A DNA stretch of 57,743 nucleotides from CAYJHC01 sp964369465 (GTDB lineage: Bacteria; Bacillota; Clostridia; Peptostreptococcales; Anaerovoracaceae): contig CAYJEX010000011.1 in the NCBI GenBank assembly GCA_964369465.1, positions 1 through 57,743 of the forward strand. The letters run 5' to 3'. Positions 1-8,751 of the stretch are shown one piece after another. Within the stretch, counting starts at the first letter, position 1. Each line of letters begins with the position of its first letter. The translations under genes and the position numbers were made by a program. The notes beneath the pieces are model-generated. The model was not told where the DNA came from. It did no database searches and saw nothing but the letters and a program-made list of their open reading frames with translations.

Positions 1-1
1 T

Positions 2-217
2 CTGTCAGAAGAATACACAGCTACTCTTGGAGTAGGAACATACTCTATAGAAATAGCAAACCTTGATTATGGAACAGCTATAGGCACATTTACTGTAGTA
101 GCAGGAGCACCAGTGCCAGAAACAGGAGATAATACAAATCTTTATGGGCTGATAGCTATAGCTATAATATCAATCCTAGGGGCTTATGTGGTTGTTAGGA
201 GAAAAGGTATAGTGTAA
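2..217 (+). CDS. C-terminus of a sortase-anchored surface protein (partial)
   Basis: The open frame enters from the left edge and gives the last 71 residues of a secreted protein. The tail has the three parts of a cell-wall sorting signal: an LPXTG-like motif (VPETGD), a hydrophobic segment of about 20 residues (LYGLIAIAIISILGAYVVV) and a short basic end (RRKGIV). In this family a sortase cleaves between T and G and joins the protein to peptidoglycan. The sequence before the motif looks like the end of a beta-rich repeat domain, but too little is present to name it. No sortase gene lies in the window. A strong terminator follows about 75 bases downstream, so this is the end of its transcript. 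Confidence 0.8.
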   Translation: MSEEYTATLGVGTYSIEIANLDYGTAIGTFTVVAGAPVPETGDNTNLYGLIAIAIISILGAYVVVRRKGIV

Positions 218-290
218 TATATTTAATTATTGTTATGCACAATAAACTCAACCTCGGTAGAGACCTAAAATAAAATATAATGCAAAGCCC

Positions 291-325
291 AAAAGCAGGA
301 TCTAATAAGGAACCTGCTTTTTCAA
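291..325 (+). terminator. Rho-independent terminator of the surface-protein gene
   Basis: A 9-bp perfect stem (AAAAGCAGG at 291-299 with CCTGCTTTT at 313-321) closes a 13-base loop and runs into T residues. It closely resembles the terminator at 8844-8876 after the other surface protein in this window. Confidence 0.85.
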
Positions 326-420
326 TTTTACGACCATAGAATTATTTATATACTGGAAAAATCAATCACATAGAATTGTGTTGTTGCGCTTGTTTGAGAT
401 CATAAATCCTCATTGTTTTA

Positions 421-449
421 TTGTAAAGGTTGAAAAAGTAGGGTATAAT
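421..449 (+). promoter_or_regulatory. Sigma-A-type promoter for the pilus operon
   Basis: TTGTAA at 421-426 and TATAAT at 444-449 are separated by exactly 17 bases. It lies about 135 bases upstream of the first pilus-operon gene, and no other good promoter is visible before the surface protein at 5515. It probably drives the whole operon. Confidence 0.6.
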
Positions 450-584
450 TAATATATACTTAGGGAAAGTAGATTTTGTTTGGCAAAACTTATTTAAAAT
501 AAGATTGTTAATAATGAAAAAAATACATAATACATTTATCCTTAAATATTAAAACGAATTATCAAATACGTAACGAGGCAGTGA

Positions 585-1541
585 ATGCGAAATAAAAATG
601 GCAGTATTAGGAAAGGAATTTTCATTAGCACGGTAATTATAATGATTGCCTTGTCTTTTTCTGCTTGTGGGGGAACTTCAAGCTATTATACTAGTGAAGA
701 GGCTGTTAGGGAACCTTTAGATGTGTCGGATCGAATCCCAACTGCAGATGGTAATGATACTTATAATGGAAGCGTGGCAACTGTAGATTATTCTAATGCG
801 TTTGAAGGATATATTATGGTTAAATACACAGGAAGCCATTCTGGAAAAATTAAAATGCAAATAAAGGGGCCTTCCTATGTTGATTATACTTACGACCTGA
901 CGGCAGGTGTGGATTTTGAATCCTTTCCTCTTACAGAGGGTAGTGGAAATTACTATATTACAATCTATGAACAAATAAGTGGAAATCAATATTCTGTTGT
1001 AGATTCTACCAGTGTTTCGGCTAGCATAGAGGACGATTTTTCTCCTTTTCTCTACTCTAATCAGTATGTTAATTTTACTGCTGAGAGCACTGCGGTAAAG
1101 GATGCAAAAAATATTTATGCGCACACCGCAACGGATTTGGAATTTGTTACTGGAGTATATAATTATACAATGGACAATATTGACTATGATAATGAACTGG
1201 CAGAAGAGGTAGATAGTGGAGCGATATCGGGATATCTTCCTAAAATAGATGAAGTTATATCTACCGGAAAGGGAATATGTTTTGACTATGCAGTTTTGAT
1301 GGCATCAATGCTCAGATCCCAGAATGTGCCTACTAAATTACAAATAGGGTATTCTGGAGAGGTATACCATGCATGGATATCTGTTTATACGGAAGAAGAA
1401 GGATGGATTGAAGATATTATTCAATTTAATGGAAGTAGTTGGTCCCTAATGGATCCGACTTTTGGAGATACAATTGGCGAAAGTGAACTTAGAGATTACG
1501 TAGGAAATGGTGAAAATTATGTTGAAAAATTTATCTACTAA
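585..1541 (+). CDS. Transglutaminase-like domain lipoprotein
   Basis: This is a 318-residue exported lipoprotein. A basic start and hydrophobic stretch end in a lipobox (LSFSACGG), so it should be lipid-anchored on the outer face of the membrane. A transglutaminase/protease-like fold occupies roughly residues 215-300. Its catalytic triad is visible: Cys in GKGICFDYA (about residue 232), His in YHAW (about 261) and Asp in MDPTF (about 290). Such domains crosslink, deamidate or cleave proteins, and the substrate here cannot be told. The middle (about 60-160) looks beta-rich and is not recognised. It is the first gene of the pilus operon and its end overlaps pilC, which suggests translational coupling and a role in processing or stabilising the pilus or the surface protein. 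Confidence 0.8.
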   Translation: MRNKNGSIRKGIFISTVIIMIALSFSACGGTSSYYTSEEAVREPLDVSDRIPTADGNDTYNGSVATVDYSNAFEGYIMVKYTGSHSGKIKMQIKGPSYVDYTYDLTAGVDFESFPLTEGSGNYYITIYEQISGNQYSVVDSTSVSASIEDDFSPFLYSNQYVNFTAESTAVKDAKNIYAHTATDLEFVTGVYNYTMDNIDYDNELAEEVDSGAISGYLPKIDEVISTGKGICFDYAVLMASMLRSQNVPTKLQIGYSGEVYHAWISVYTEEEGWIEDIIQFNGSSWSLMDPTFGDTIGESELRDYVGNGENYVEKFIY

Positions 1542-2601
1542 TGAAGTAAAAAGCAGTGGTAAAGGTAAGGAAATTTCCAATTTGGATTTGTCGGCTTTTT
1601 GCGGGCAGATGGCAATGATATTAAATGCCGGAATAACCATGGTTGAAGGACTCCATATCATGAAAGAAGAAGCTTCGGGGAGAATGGGAAAAGAACTTCT
1701 TGCAGAAATGATTGACAATTTAGAAAAAGGATACACATTCAATGAAACTTTAGACAGAATGGGTATATTTCCTCACTATATGGTTAACATGGTTAAAATT
1801 GGTGAAAAGGCAGGTAAGTTGGACACTGTATTTGCAGCTCTAGCAAGATATTACAAAAAAGAAGATGATGTTCAAAATGCAGTAAGGCAATCTGTTCTTT
1901 ATCCAGCTGTGATGACTGTAATGATGCTAGTTGTGGTAGGGTTCCTATTGATTAAGGTAATACCAATTTTTGATTCGGTATTTGCTCAACTGGGAAGCGA
2001 ACTTACGGGCTTTGCCAAAAGTGTAATAGTTCTTGGAAATACTATGAATGCATATAGCCTTTGGATATTTATTGGATTAGTAGTAATTGTCGCTCTTGTG
2101 ATTTTTGTTATGAGAACAAGTAGCGGAAAAGCGGCTTTTTCTAAGTTTAAAGAAAATTCAAGAATTACTAGAGGGATTACTGACAAAATTGCAGTTGCTA
2201 GATTTTCAAATGGAATGGCATTGATGCTTGCTAGTGGTTTGGATACAACCCAAAGTTTGGAAATGATTGAAGGGTTAATAGAAAATAAAAGGATGAAAGA
2301 TAAAGTCAAAAAATGCATTTTAGATATGGAAGACGGCAAAGGCTTCGAAAAAGCAATGGTAGAGAATGAAATCTATAGCGGTCTATATGCAAGAATGTTG
2401 TTGGTTGGATTTAAAACAGGCTCAGTTGATGGGGTTATGGAAGAAATATCAGAACGCTATGAAGAAGAAGTTGATCAGAAACTAACTAATATTATTGGCA
2501 TAATTGAACCAACACTTGTTGCGGTACTTTCTGTAATTGTTGGTGCAATTCTTCTATCGGTAATGTTCCCGTTAATTAGCATAATGTCAGCATTGGGCTA
2601 A
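1519..2601 (+). CDS. pilC: Type IV pilus/type II secretion inner-membrane platform protein (PilC/GspF)
   Basis: PilC is the polytopic membrane platform that couples the cytoplasmic motor ATPase to pilin assembly. The protein has the family's two repeated cytoplasmic domains. The first (about residues 20-115) includes LSAFCGQMAMILNAGI and GEKAGKLD. The second (about 220-330) includes FSNGMALMLASGLD and GFKTGSVDGVME. Membrane segments lie near 130-155, 175-200 and at the end (AVLSVIVGAILLSVMFPLIS). At about 360 residues it is slightly shorter than usual (about 400). An ATG at 1507 is possible, but I chose 1519 because a GGTGA ribosome site lies five bases upstream. Both overlap the lipoprotein gene. 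Small pilin-like genes follow directly. Confidence 0.85.
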   Translation: MLKNLSTNEVKSSGKGKEISNLDLSAFCGQMAMILNAGITMVEGLHIMKEEASGRMGKELLAEMIDNLEKGYTFNETLDRMGIFPHYMVNMVKIGEKAGKLDTVFAALARYYKKEDDVQNAVRQSVLYPAVMTVMMLVVVGFLLIKVIPIFDSVFAQLGSELTGFAKSVIVLGNTMNAYSLWIFIGLVVIVALVIFVMRTSSGKAAFSKFKENSRITRGITDKIAVARFSNGMALMLASGLDTTQSLEMIEGLIENKRMKDKVKKCILDMEDGKGFEKAMVENEIYSGLYARMLLVGFKTGSVDGVMEEISERYEEEVDQKLTNIIGIIEPTLVAVLSVIVGAILLSVMFPLISIMSALG

Positions 2602-2619
2602 AGAAAGATAGGAAATGTT

Positions 2620-2946
2620 ATGAGTGGTAAAAACTATTTCGTAAAGAAAAAGCCAAAGTACCTTAAATTATTGATTCAAGTCCTCATATTTCTTGTTTTC
2701 TTTGGGGTCTTGGGAGTGGCCTTTGATTCTGTAAGTGAGGGTAATGAAAATCAGGAGATAGATGCTTTAAGAACTGCTATCGAAAGAGCAAGCGTACATT
2801 GTTATGCAAATGAAGGAGCTTATCCAGACACTTTGGAATATTTAGAAGAAAATTATGCATTGCAAATAAATCATGACAAATATATCGTACATTATGATGT
2901 GTTTGCTACAAATATAAAGCCGGACATTACAGTAATTAGAAGGTAA
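2620..2946 (+). CDS. Small pilin-like membrane-anchored protein
   Basis: This 108-residue protein has a lysine-rich start (VKKKPKYLK), one hydrophobic segment (about residues 18-37) and a short outer domain. The outer part (TAIERASVHCYANEGAYPDTLEYL) resembles the alpha-helix-then-'G-YP-tL--L' pattern of GspG/ComGC-type pseudopilins. It lacks the standard prepilin cleavage motif with Glu at +5, so it may be a minor pilin-like assembly factor that is not processed. It follows pilC by 18 bases and precedes the DUF4860-like gene by 13. The pilin-like reading rests on that pattern and the operon and is uncertain. Confidence 0.55.
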   Translation: MSGKNYFVKKKPKYLKLLIQVLIFLVFFGVLGVAFDSVSEGNENQEIDALRTAIERASVHCYANEGAYPDTLEYLEENYALQINHDKYIVHYDVFATNIKPDITVIRR

Positions 2947-2959
2947 GAAAGAGGATTTT

Positions 2960-3448
2960 ATGCGAGTATTCTCAAATAAAAGAAGGCAGGCTATTGATAT
3001 AATATTTGCGCTTGGGCTATTCTGTGTATTTGCAGTATCGGCCTTGCTTGTTGTGCAAATAGGTTCCACGACTTATGGTAGCAATGTGGAAAACACAGAA
3101 AGTATATTCTCTTCTCGCACAGCAATATCATATGTAGAAAAACAAGTTAAGCAGCATGATACTGTTGGAGGTGTTACGATTGGGACTCTGGAAGAAATCC
3201 CAGCTCTTTTGCTTAAAACGGAAATAGATGGGGAGACATATATTAACTATATTTATTACTATGAAGGTAGCTTGAGAGAGCTTTTTGCAAAAGAAGGGGC
3301 TACTGTATCAGCAGCTTTGGGAGAGGAGTTGATTCCTCTTAAGGAGTTTGAGATGCAACAAGTGGCAGAAGGTATATATGCCTTTTCTGTTGTAGATAAT
3401 AATGATGCTAAATCACAGACAATTATTTCTGTTAGAAGTGAAGAATAA
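2960..3448 (+). CDS. DUF4860-like membrane protein of the pilus operon
   Basis: The 162-residue protein has an N-terminal membrane segment (AIDIIFALGLFCVFAVSALL, about residues 11-31) followed by an outer domain of about 130 residues. The pattern 'R-A-DIIF-L-LFC-FA-SAL-VV-IG' and the gene neighbourhood match what I recall of the DUF4860 family, found in clostridial type IV pilus loci. No catalytic motif is visible. A role as a minor pilin or assembly protein is inferred from position only. A good ribosome site (GAGGA) precedes the ATG. Confidence 0.55.
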   Translation: MRVFSNKRRQAIDIIFALGLFCVFAVSALLVVQIGSTTYGSNVENTESIFSSRTAISYVEKQVKQHDTVGGVTIGTLEEIPALLLKTEIDGETYINYIYYYEGSLRELFAKEGATVSAALGEELIPLKEFEMQQVAEGIYAFSVVDNNDAKSQTIISVRSEE

Positions 3449-3463
3449 AAGAAGGAGGGTTGA

Positions 3464-3904
3464 ATGAAATTACAGAGAAAATCAAGTATATTTTTAATGG
3501 AATTAATAATTTCAATATTGTTTTTTGCCCTCTGTTCAGCAGTGTGCATTCAACTTTTTGTTTATTCAAACACGTTGTCTGGTGAGAGTTTTGATAGAAA
3601 TCATGCTGTTATAAAAGCTCAGTCTGTTGTAGAAGTTATAATTGTAAATAAAGGCGATACAGATCTTTTGTTTGAGATCTTTCCTATGATGGAAGAAGAA
3701 GGAAATCTGATAATTGCTTATTATGACAAAAATGGTCAATTTGTAAGTAAGGATGAGGGAGATTACAGATTGGAAGTTTTAATTGAAGAAAAAGAGGGAA
3801 TATATAATATTGGAGTAGACACTTTTACAAAAGACGAAAATAATGTTATTTATCATCTAGACACACAGGTATATAAACCTAAAACTGTGGGAGGTGGCCA
3901 ATAA
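3464..3904 (+). CDS. Prepilin-like protein with type IV N-terminal signature
   Basis: The 146-residue protein starts with a short basic leader (MKLQRKSS) followed by a hydrophobic helix beginning IFLMELIISILFF. If the leader is removed after Ser8, the mature chain begins I-F-L-M-E. That puts a glutamate at position +5, the hallmark of type IV prepilins, although the residue before the cut is Ser rather than the usual Gly. The rest (about 40-146) is a charged globular domain. The stop overlaps the start of the next gene (TAATG), suggesting coupled translation. It is the best candidate in this operon for a substrate of the prepilin peptidase at 10727-11467, and is probably a minor pilin. Confidence 0.65.
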   Translation: MKLQRKSSIFLMELIISILFFALCSAVCIQLFVYSNTLSGESFDRNHAVIKAQSVVEVIIVNKGDTDLLFEIFPMMEEEGNLIIAYYDKNGQFVSKDEGDYRLEVLIEEKEGIYNIGVDTFTKDENNVIYHLDTQVYKPKTVGGGQ

Positions 3905-4383
3905 TGAAAAAGACTATAGAAATTGGTGTGCCTATAGGAATTAGTCTGATGTTAATGGTGTTTGTGCTGACTTGCTTGATTACATTTGCAGCGCTATCAT
4001 TTATTTCTTCAAACAATGATAATGAAATGAGCATATCGACAGCAGAAAGTAGTGATGAATATTACTTGGCAGAAAGTAAGGCTCAAGAAAATCTTAAGGA
4101 AATTGACCAAGTTCTCAATGAAGAATATAATGACATAGGATCATCTTATTTATCTTCAGCAGTTACAATTTTGAACGAAAATGAAGAGTATAAGTTTGAA
4201 ATCGTAGATGGTACAAATTATTTGTCGTTTGAAGTTAAAGTGGATGAAGAAGAAAGCCTTAATGTTAAGATAGAGATACTTTCGCCAATAGAGGGAGAAG
4301 GATTTTACAAAATTAAGGAATGGAAATTAGTTTATACAGGAGATTGGGAAGCAGATGATAGTCTGCCGGTTTTTGTTGAATAA
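3904..4383 (+). CDS. Membrane-anchored pilus-operon protein (PilX-like in layout)
   Basis: This 159-residue protein has one long hydrophobic N-terminal segment (about residues 8-36), then an acidic outer domain with a helical stretch (YYLAESKAQENLKEIDQVLNEEY). The layout resembles PilX-type minor pilins or assembly factors. There is no clear prepilin cleavage site. It starts on the stop codon of the preceding prepilin-like gene and is followed within 20 bases by pilT. The assignment is by context, and I do not recognise a named family. Confidence 0.5.
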   Translation: MKKTIEIGVPIGISLMLMVFVLTCLITFAALSFISSNNDNEMSISTAESSDEYYLAESKAQENLKEIDQVLNEEYNDIGSSYLSSAVTILNENEEYKFEIVDGTNYLSFEVKVDEEESLNVKIEILSPIEGEGFYKIKEWKLVYTGDWEADDSLPVFVE

Positions 4384-4402
4384 GTAGGAAGTTGGTATAT
4401 TG

Positions 4403-5497
4403 ATGGATTTTAAAAGAATAGCAAAACTCGCAGTAGAAAAAAAAATGTCTGATATTTTCATTGTTGTTGGTCTTCCTATAAAAGGAAAAGCAAGAGGTGC
4501 CATATTAGGTTTTTCTGAGTTGAATGAGAACTCTGAAGATGTATATGACAAAAAGATGTTGCCTGATGACACAAAGAAATTGATAGAACAAATATATGAA
4601 CTAGCTGGTCACAGAAATTTTGAATTGATAAATAACAAGGGTGATGATGATTTTTCTTTTGCTATACAAAATGTATCTAGGTTTAGAGTAAATGCATATA
4701 GACAACGTGGTACTTTTGCGGCTGTAATTAGAATGATTGATTTTGGTATTCCTGATGCGGGCAGTCTCGGAATAGAAGATGTAGTTGCAAAAATTTCTAA
4801 TCTTTCTAGTGGAATGGCGTTAGTCACAGGACCTGCAGGAAGCGGAAAGAGTACTACCTTAGCTTGTGCGGTTAACGAGATTAACCAAACTAAAGAGTCG
4901 CACATTATTACTTTAGAAGATCCTATTGAGTTTTTACATTCTCATAAAAATAGTATAGTAACTCAAAGAGAAATAAACATTGATACGGAAAATTTTGTAT
5001 CTGCACTTAGGGCAGCGCTTAGACAGGCACCTAATGCAATACTTATAGGAGAACTAAGAGATTCAGAAACTATTGAAATTGCAATGACCGCTGCAGAAAC
5101 AGGACATTTGATACTAAGCAGCCTACACACTATAGGAGCGGCAAAGTCTATAGATAGAATAGTAGATTCATTCCCGCCAAACCAGCAGGCACAAATACTA
5201 TTGCAACTTTCTATGGTGTTGAAAGTGGTGGTATCTCAGCAACTAATACCAACTAAGAACGGACAGCTAACCCCTGTCTTTGAAGTTGTAGTTGTAACTC
5301 CAGCAATAGCAAATCTAATAAGGGAGGGCAAAACTCATCAAATTAATAATGCTATTGCGACTGCAGCTCCAGAAGAAGGAATGATAAGTGTTGACAAAAG
5401 TTTAACTGACCTGTATAATAGAGGGGATGTAGACGAAGAGATTTTGCTAAGATATGCAAATAACAAAGAAATGATTAAAAAACGTCTAAATATTTGA
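4403..5497 (+). CDS. pilT: Type IV pilus retraction ATPase PilT-like
   Basis: PilT-family hexameric ATPases power pilus depolymerisation from the cytoplasm. The 364-residue protein has an N-terminal PAS-like domain (about 1-110) and a C-terminal RecA-like ATPase. Visible motifs are a Walker A loop (GPAGSGKSTT, about 143-152), an Asp box (TLEDPIEFLH), a Walker B region (AILIGELRD, about 215) and a His box (GHLILSSLHT). The AIRNLIRE-like retraction motif appears as AIANLIREGK near the C terminus, which favours PilT over the assembly ATPase PilB. No pilB gene is in the window. I chose the ATG at 4403 rather than the TTG one codon earlier. The large surface-protein gene starts 17 bases after its stop. 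Confidence 0.88.
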   Translation: MDFKRIAKLAVEKKMSDIFIVVGLPIKGKARGAILGFSELNENSEDVYDKKMLPDDTKKLIEQIYELAGHRNFELINNKGDDDFSFAIQNVSRFRVNAYRQRGTFAAVIRMIDFGIPDAGSLGIEDVVAKISNLSSGMALVTGPAGSGKSTTLACAVNEINQTKESHIITLEDPIEFLHSHKNSIVTQREINIDTENFVSALRAALRQAPNAILIGELRDSETIEIAMTAAETGHLILSSLHTIGAAKSIDRIVDSFPPNQQAQILLQLSMVLKVVVSQQLIPTKNGQLTPVFEVVVVTPAIANLIREGKTHQINNAIATAAPEEGMISVDKSLTDLYNRGDVDEEILLRYANNKEMIKKRLNI

Positions 5498-5514
5498 TTA
5501 AGAAAGGGAAAAAA

Positions 5515-8500
5515 ATGTCAAATAAAAAAACAAATAAAAACTTGAGGTTTAAAAGGTTTGTAGCAATACTGTTAGCGGTAGTACTTGTTACGGGAATGAT
5601 TCCTTCGCTACCTTCTTTTGCAGAAGTGAATACAACAGAAACATTTGCGGTTACATTCAACTACGGCGATGAAACCAAGGTTGTACAATCAAGTGACGGT
5701 AAAATCCCGGCTGCTGAGATTGTAACGGCTGCGGAAGCAAATGGTCAAGTAGCAGACTACATGAATACTAGCCGTCCTATTTCTGAGGATTATGGTTTTG
5801 TAGGTTGGTATGATGAAAACGGCAACAAAGTTGACCCAACAACATTAACAGAGGAAACAACTCTTACAGCAAAATATGAACCTGTTGCGTGGGCAAGTAT
5901 TGATATTATTGAATATGGCAAACTAATTAAGACATCTACTGGTATATTAACTGACACAGCTAAGTTTTATCATGTTGTCACATTAAACAGCAATGTTGAA
6001 GGGCTTGCATTGAGAACTCCAATTTCAGGTTGGAATGAAGATGTTGATACTGACGAAGATGGAAACCAAACTTTTTGGAGATATTTCTATACTTATCTTC
6101 CTTCAGGAGATAGGGCAGCAATGGTTAGTTATTCTATTCCAGGTGTTTCCAATGGTGTGGTTCAAGTAAAAGCAGAAGCGACCATCGACACAGATCCTAA
6201 TGCACCAGGGCTTTCAACACTTAAAGCAGTGTTTAATGTAGAAGATCAATCGTTTGTAATATCTTCTGAAAATACAGCAAATATAGCGCCTACACTTACA
6301 ATGACTTACGGTACTGAAAGTGAATCATTTACAATGACTGGCACTACTGGTGCATGGGAGGCGACAATTTCTGTAAGTGATAGTAAATATGATGGAGTGG
6401 AATCTTTTGAATTTGGAGTGGGGAGTGAAACGACAGAATTAAAGGTTTATGAAATCACAGCATACAAAGATAACTATGGCACGCCAAACAATGAGATTAT
6501 AGATACATACTATGTATTGAGTAATTCATCATTAATGGATATTCTTCCTGCAACTCAAGATGAATATGAAGCAGCAAGTGGTGTAACATTAAGTAGTGAT
6601 CAAAAACTTGCAGTAGGAAAAGACGCTAGCAATAACACACTTTATAGCTGGTATTATAAAGCTGACGATAAATTCGATGAAGTTAGTTCAAGCACAACAC
6701 AAGCTGCGATTAATGAAGACAATGTGGATAGTGGAAATAAAGAAGTTTATCCTGTAATTCTTTCAAAAGTTGTTTTTAATGATGAAAATGGTGTTCCGAT
6801 TGACATCTATCATCATGTAACTGAAATAACAGAGCCGTGGCTTTGGACAAGTTTCTTAGGAAGCAACAACAACCTTTATTCAGTATCAACACATCGTATT
6901 CCAGATACAGGAGGAGCATCTAGCTTAGGCTATGAATGGGAATACAATGGCCGTACATATTCGGATACAGAGATACCAACACTAGAATTCCTTACTGACC
7001 CTGTGACTTTCTCAAAAGGAAGTCCAGTCGTGCCAGTAGTACCATTTGATGGCGTAGAAGTTGTTTGGTCTGATAGTGCTACGGAGGCTTACTTAATCGA
7101 AGCGATTCGTGACAAAATGAATTTAGACAAAGATGATGAAATAAAGATTGCTTCACCAGCTGCACTTAATGTAATATGGGCAGATGAACCTGATGTAAAT
7201 GGTAGCTTTAATAATGAAGATGTAGCGATTCAAGAGATTACATTTAAAGTAAATGATGGAGAAGCACAAATAGTTAACGTAAGAATTTACCCTCGTGTTG
7301 TTATGGTAAATCGTATTAATACTCATATTGCTGTTCAGGGGTCTAATGTAATAGTGGATTATGAAGATGAGATGACACATGAAGGAGATATAAAATATCC
7401 ACATGGTTATTCTATGGAATTTACACCTGATGAAATAGAAGGTCTTCAATTAACAGGATCAGTGTATGAAATTTTCTATAAAAGTGAAGGCGTGAATGCA
7501 TACCTTGATCAACCGATTATTGGACTTAATGATTGGACACCAGTATTACAAGGAGAAACATATTCTCACGATGATTTAAATGTAGTATATAAAGGTGTGG
7601 GAGAGGTGTATCAGCAACATATTACTGATGGACAAAAATATAATGTAACGAAAGTTGATGTTAGTGCTTATAGTAACTACTATGTATACCAAAACCAAGG
7701 TAGCTTGAAAGTTTTTGCCGCAGAGGATTTTGAAACTTCAAAAATCTATGATGGACAAACAGAAACAATAACAGCAGATCAACTAATAAATAACCCTACG
7801 GTAAGAGGAGATATTGATGTGGTTGAAGATTCGTTAGAAGAAGGACAACAACTAGTGGTTCGATTTAATGATGATTATTCGACAAGTGGCGTAAATTTCA
7901 ATCAAACATCTTATACAACTCCATCAGAAAATGTAGGAACATATGATGTTTTATTCAAAATATTCGTGGCAGATGAAAATGGCAATGTTTTAACAGGAGA
8001 TCATGGAGAGACAGCTTCAATATATAGTTCGGAAAATGCTTACACGGCAACTATAGAGATTACGCCAGCACCACTTAATATTGCAGCAGAAAGTTATACA
8101 AAGCTAGTAGGAGAAGTTGACCCAACATTTGAAGCTACTGTAACTGGTTTAATAGGAGATGATGTAGCAAGCTATACGTTAACACGTGTAGCAGGTGAAA
8201 CTGTAGGGGATTATCCGATAAATGTAAATGTAAATCCAGAAGATAATCCTAACTATGACGTATCATTCTCGCCAGGGAACCTAGAAATAACAGCACCAGC
8301 AGTAGTAACGCCTATTACACCGCCACCAGTAGTACCACCAACACCAGTAATACCTCCAGTTGCAACACCGGGAGCAGATGCGCCTGTAACTATTGAAGAT
8401 ACAGAAACACCATTAGCAAGTGGAGCAGCGTGGTCATTATTAGACTTAATCTTAACGGTAATAACAGGGCTGTTAGCAGTTTCGTTATTAGTAACATACT

Positions 8501-8751
8501 TCAAAAGAAGAAAAGAAGAAGAGGAAGATGAAAATGTAGAGGTTAAGAGAAAAGGACTATTGAGAATGCTGAGTATAGTTCCAATGATTGGAGCGATAGT
8601 GCTATTCATATTAACTCAAGATATGACACTACCAATGATTATTATTGATGAGTGGACAATAGTATTTGCAGCGATCACATTAGTACAAGCAGGAATCACA
8701 TATTTTTCAAGAAAAAAAGTAGAAGAAGAAGATGACCAAGTAATGGCTTAA
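5515..8751 (+). CDS. Large surface protein with InlB-type, MBG-like and multi-TM C-terminal regions
   Basis: The 1078-residue protein has a signal peptide (basic start, then AILLAVVLVTGMIPSLPSFA). Residues about 35-125 resemble an InlB B-type repeat (a beta domain with FVGWYDENGNKV and LTAKYEP). The long central part looks like repeated beta-sandwich modules. About residues 850-925 fit an MBG domain (ITPAPLNIAAESYTKLVGE, YDVSFSPGNLEIT). A proline-rich spacer follows, then a C-terminal region with several membrane segments split by a charged loop (FKRRKEEEEDE). There is no LPXTG motif. The ATG at 5515 has an AAGGGA ribosome site; a TTG at 5494 is less likely. It lies 17 bases after pilT, so it is probably co-expressed with the pilus genes as an adhesin or surface-layer component. 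Confidence 0.75.
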   Translation: MSNKKTNKNLRFKRFVAILLAVVLVTGMIPSLPSFAEVNTTETFAVTFNYGDETKVVQSSDGKIPAAEIVTAAEANGQVADYMNTSRPISEDYGFVGWYDENGNKVDPTTLTEETTLTAKYEPVAWASIDIIEYGKLIKTSTGILTDTAKFYHVVTLNSNVEGLALRTPISGWNEDVDTDEDGNQTFWRYFYTYLPSGDRAAMVSYSIPGVSNGVVQVKAEATIDTDPNAPGLSTLKAVFNVEDQSFVISSENTANIAPTLTMTYGTESESFTMTGTTGAWEATISVSDSKYDGVESFEFGVGSETTELKVYEITAYKDNYGTPNNEIIDTYYVLSNSSLMDILPATQDEYEAASGVTLSSDQKLAVGKDASNNTLYSWYYKADDKFDEVSSSTTQAAINEDNVDSGNKEVYPVILSKVVFNDENGVPIDIYHHVTEITEPWLWTSFLGSNNNLYSVSTHRIPDTGGASSLGYEWEYNGRTYSDTEIPTLEFLTDPVTFSKGSPVVPVVPFDGVEVVWSDSATEAYLIEAIRDKMNLDKDDEIKIASPAALNVIWADEPDVNGSFNNEDVAIQEITFKVNDGEAQIVNVRIYPRVVMVNRINTHIAVQGSNVIVDYEDEMTHEGDIKYPHGYSMEFTPDEIEGLQLTGSVYEIFYKSEGVNAYLDQPIIGLNDWTPVLQGETYSHDDLNVVYKGVGEVYQQHITDGQKYNVTKVDVSAYSNYYVYQNQGSLKVFAAEDFETSKIYDGQTETITADQLINNPTVRGDIDVVEDSLEEGQQLVVRFNDDYSTSGVNFNQTSYTTPSENVGTYDVLFKIFVADENGNVLTGDHGETASIYSSENAYTATIEITPAPLNIAAESYTKLVGEVDPTFEATVTGLIGDDVASYTLTRVAGETVGDYPINVNVNPEDNPNYDVSFSPGNLEITAPAVVTPITPPPVVPPTPVIPPVATPGADAPVTIEDTETPLASGAAWSLLDLILTVITGLLAVSLLVTYFKRRKEEEEDENVEVKRKGLLRMLSIVPMIGAIVLFILTQDMTLPMIIIDEWTIVFAAITLVQAGITYFSRKKVEEEDDQVMA

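Larger units (their letters stand above)
218..584. other. Intergenic region between surface protein and pilus operon
   Basis: These 367 bases hold no convincing gene. They contain the terminator at 291-325, the promoter at 421-449 and a leader of about 135 bases before the transglutaminase lipoprotein. The leader could encode a 12-codon peptide, but nothing supports its translation. I see no recognised riboswitch. Confidence 0.6.

Noticed and set aside
717..1124. Minus-strand open frame of 135 codons
   Set aside because: It lies wholly inside the transglutaminase gene, has no ribosome site and its translation looks like a frame shadow.
8253..8609. Minus-strand open frame of 118 codons rich in Thr, Gly and Val
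   Set aside because: It is the complement of the proline-rich and membrane region of the surface protein, so its composition is explained by that gene.
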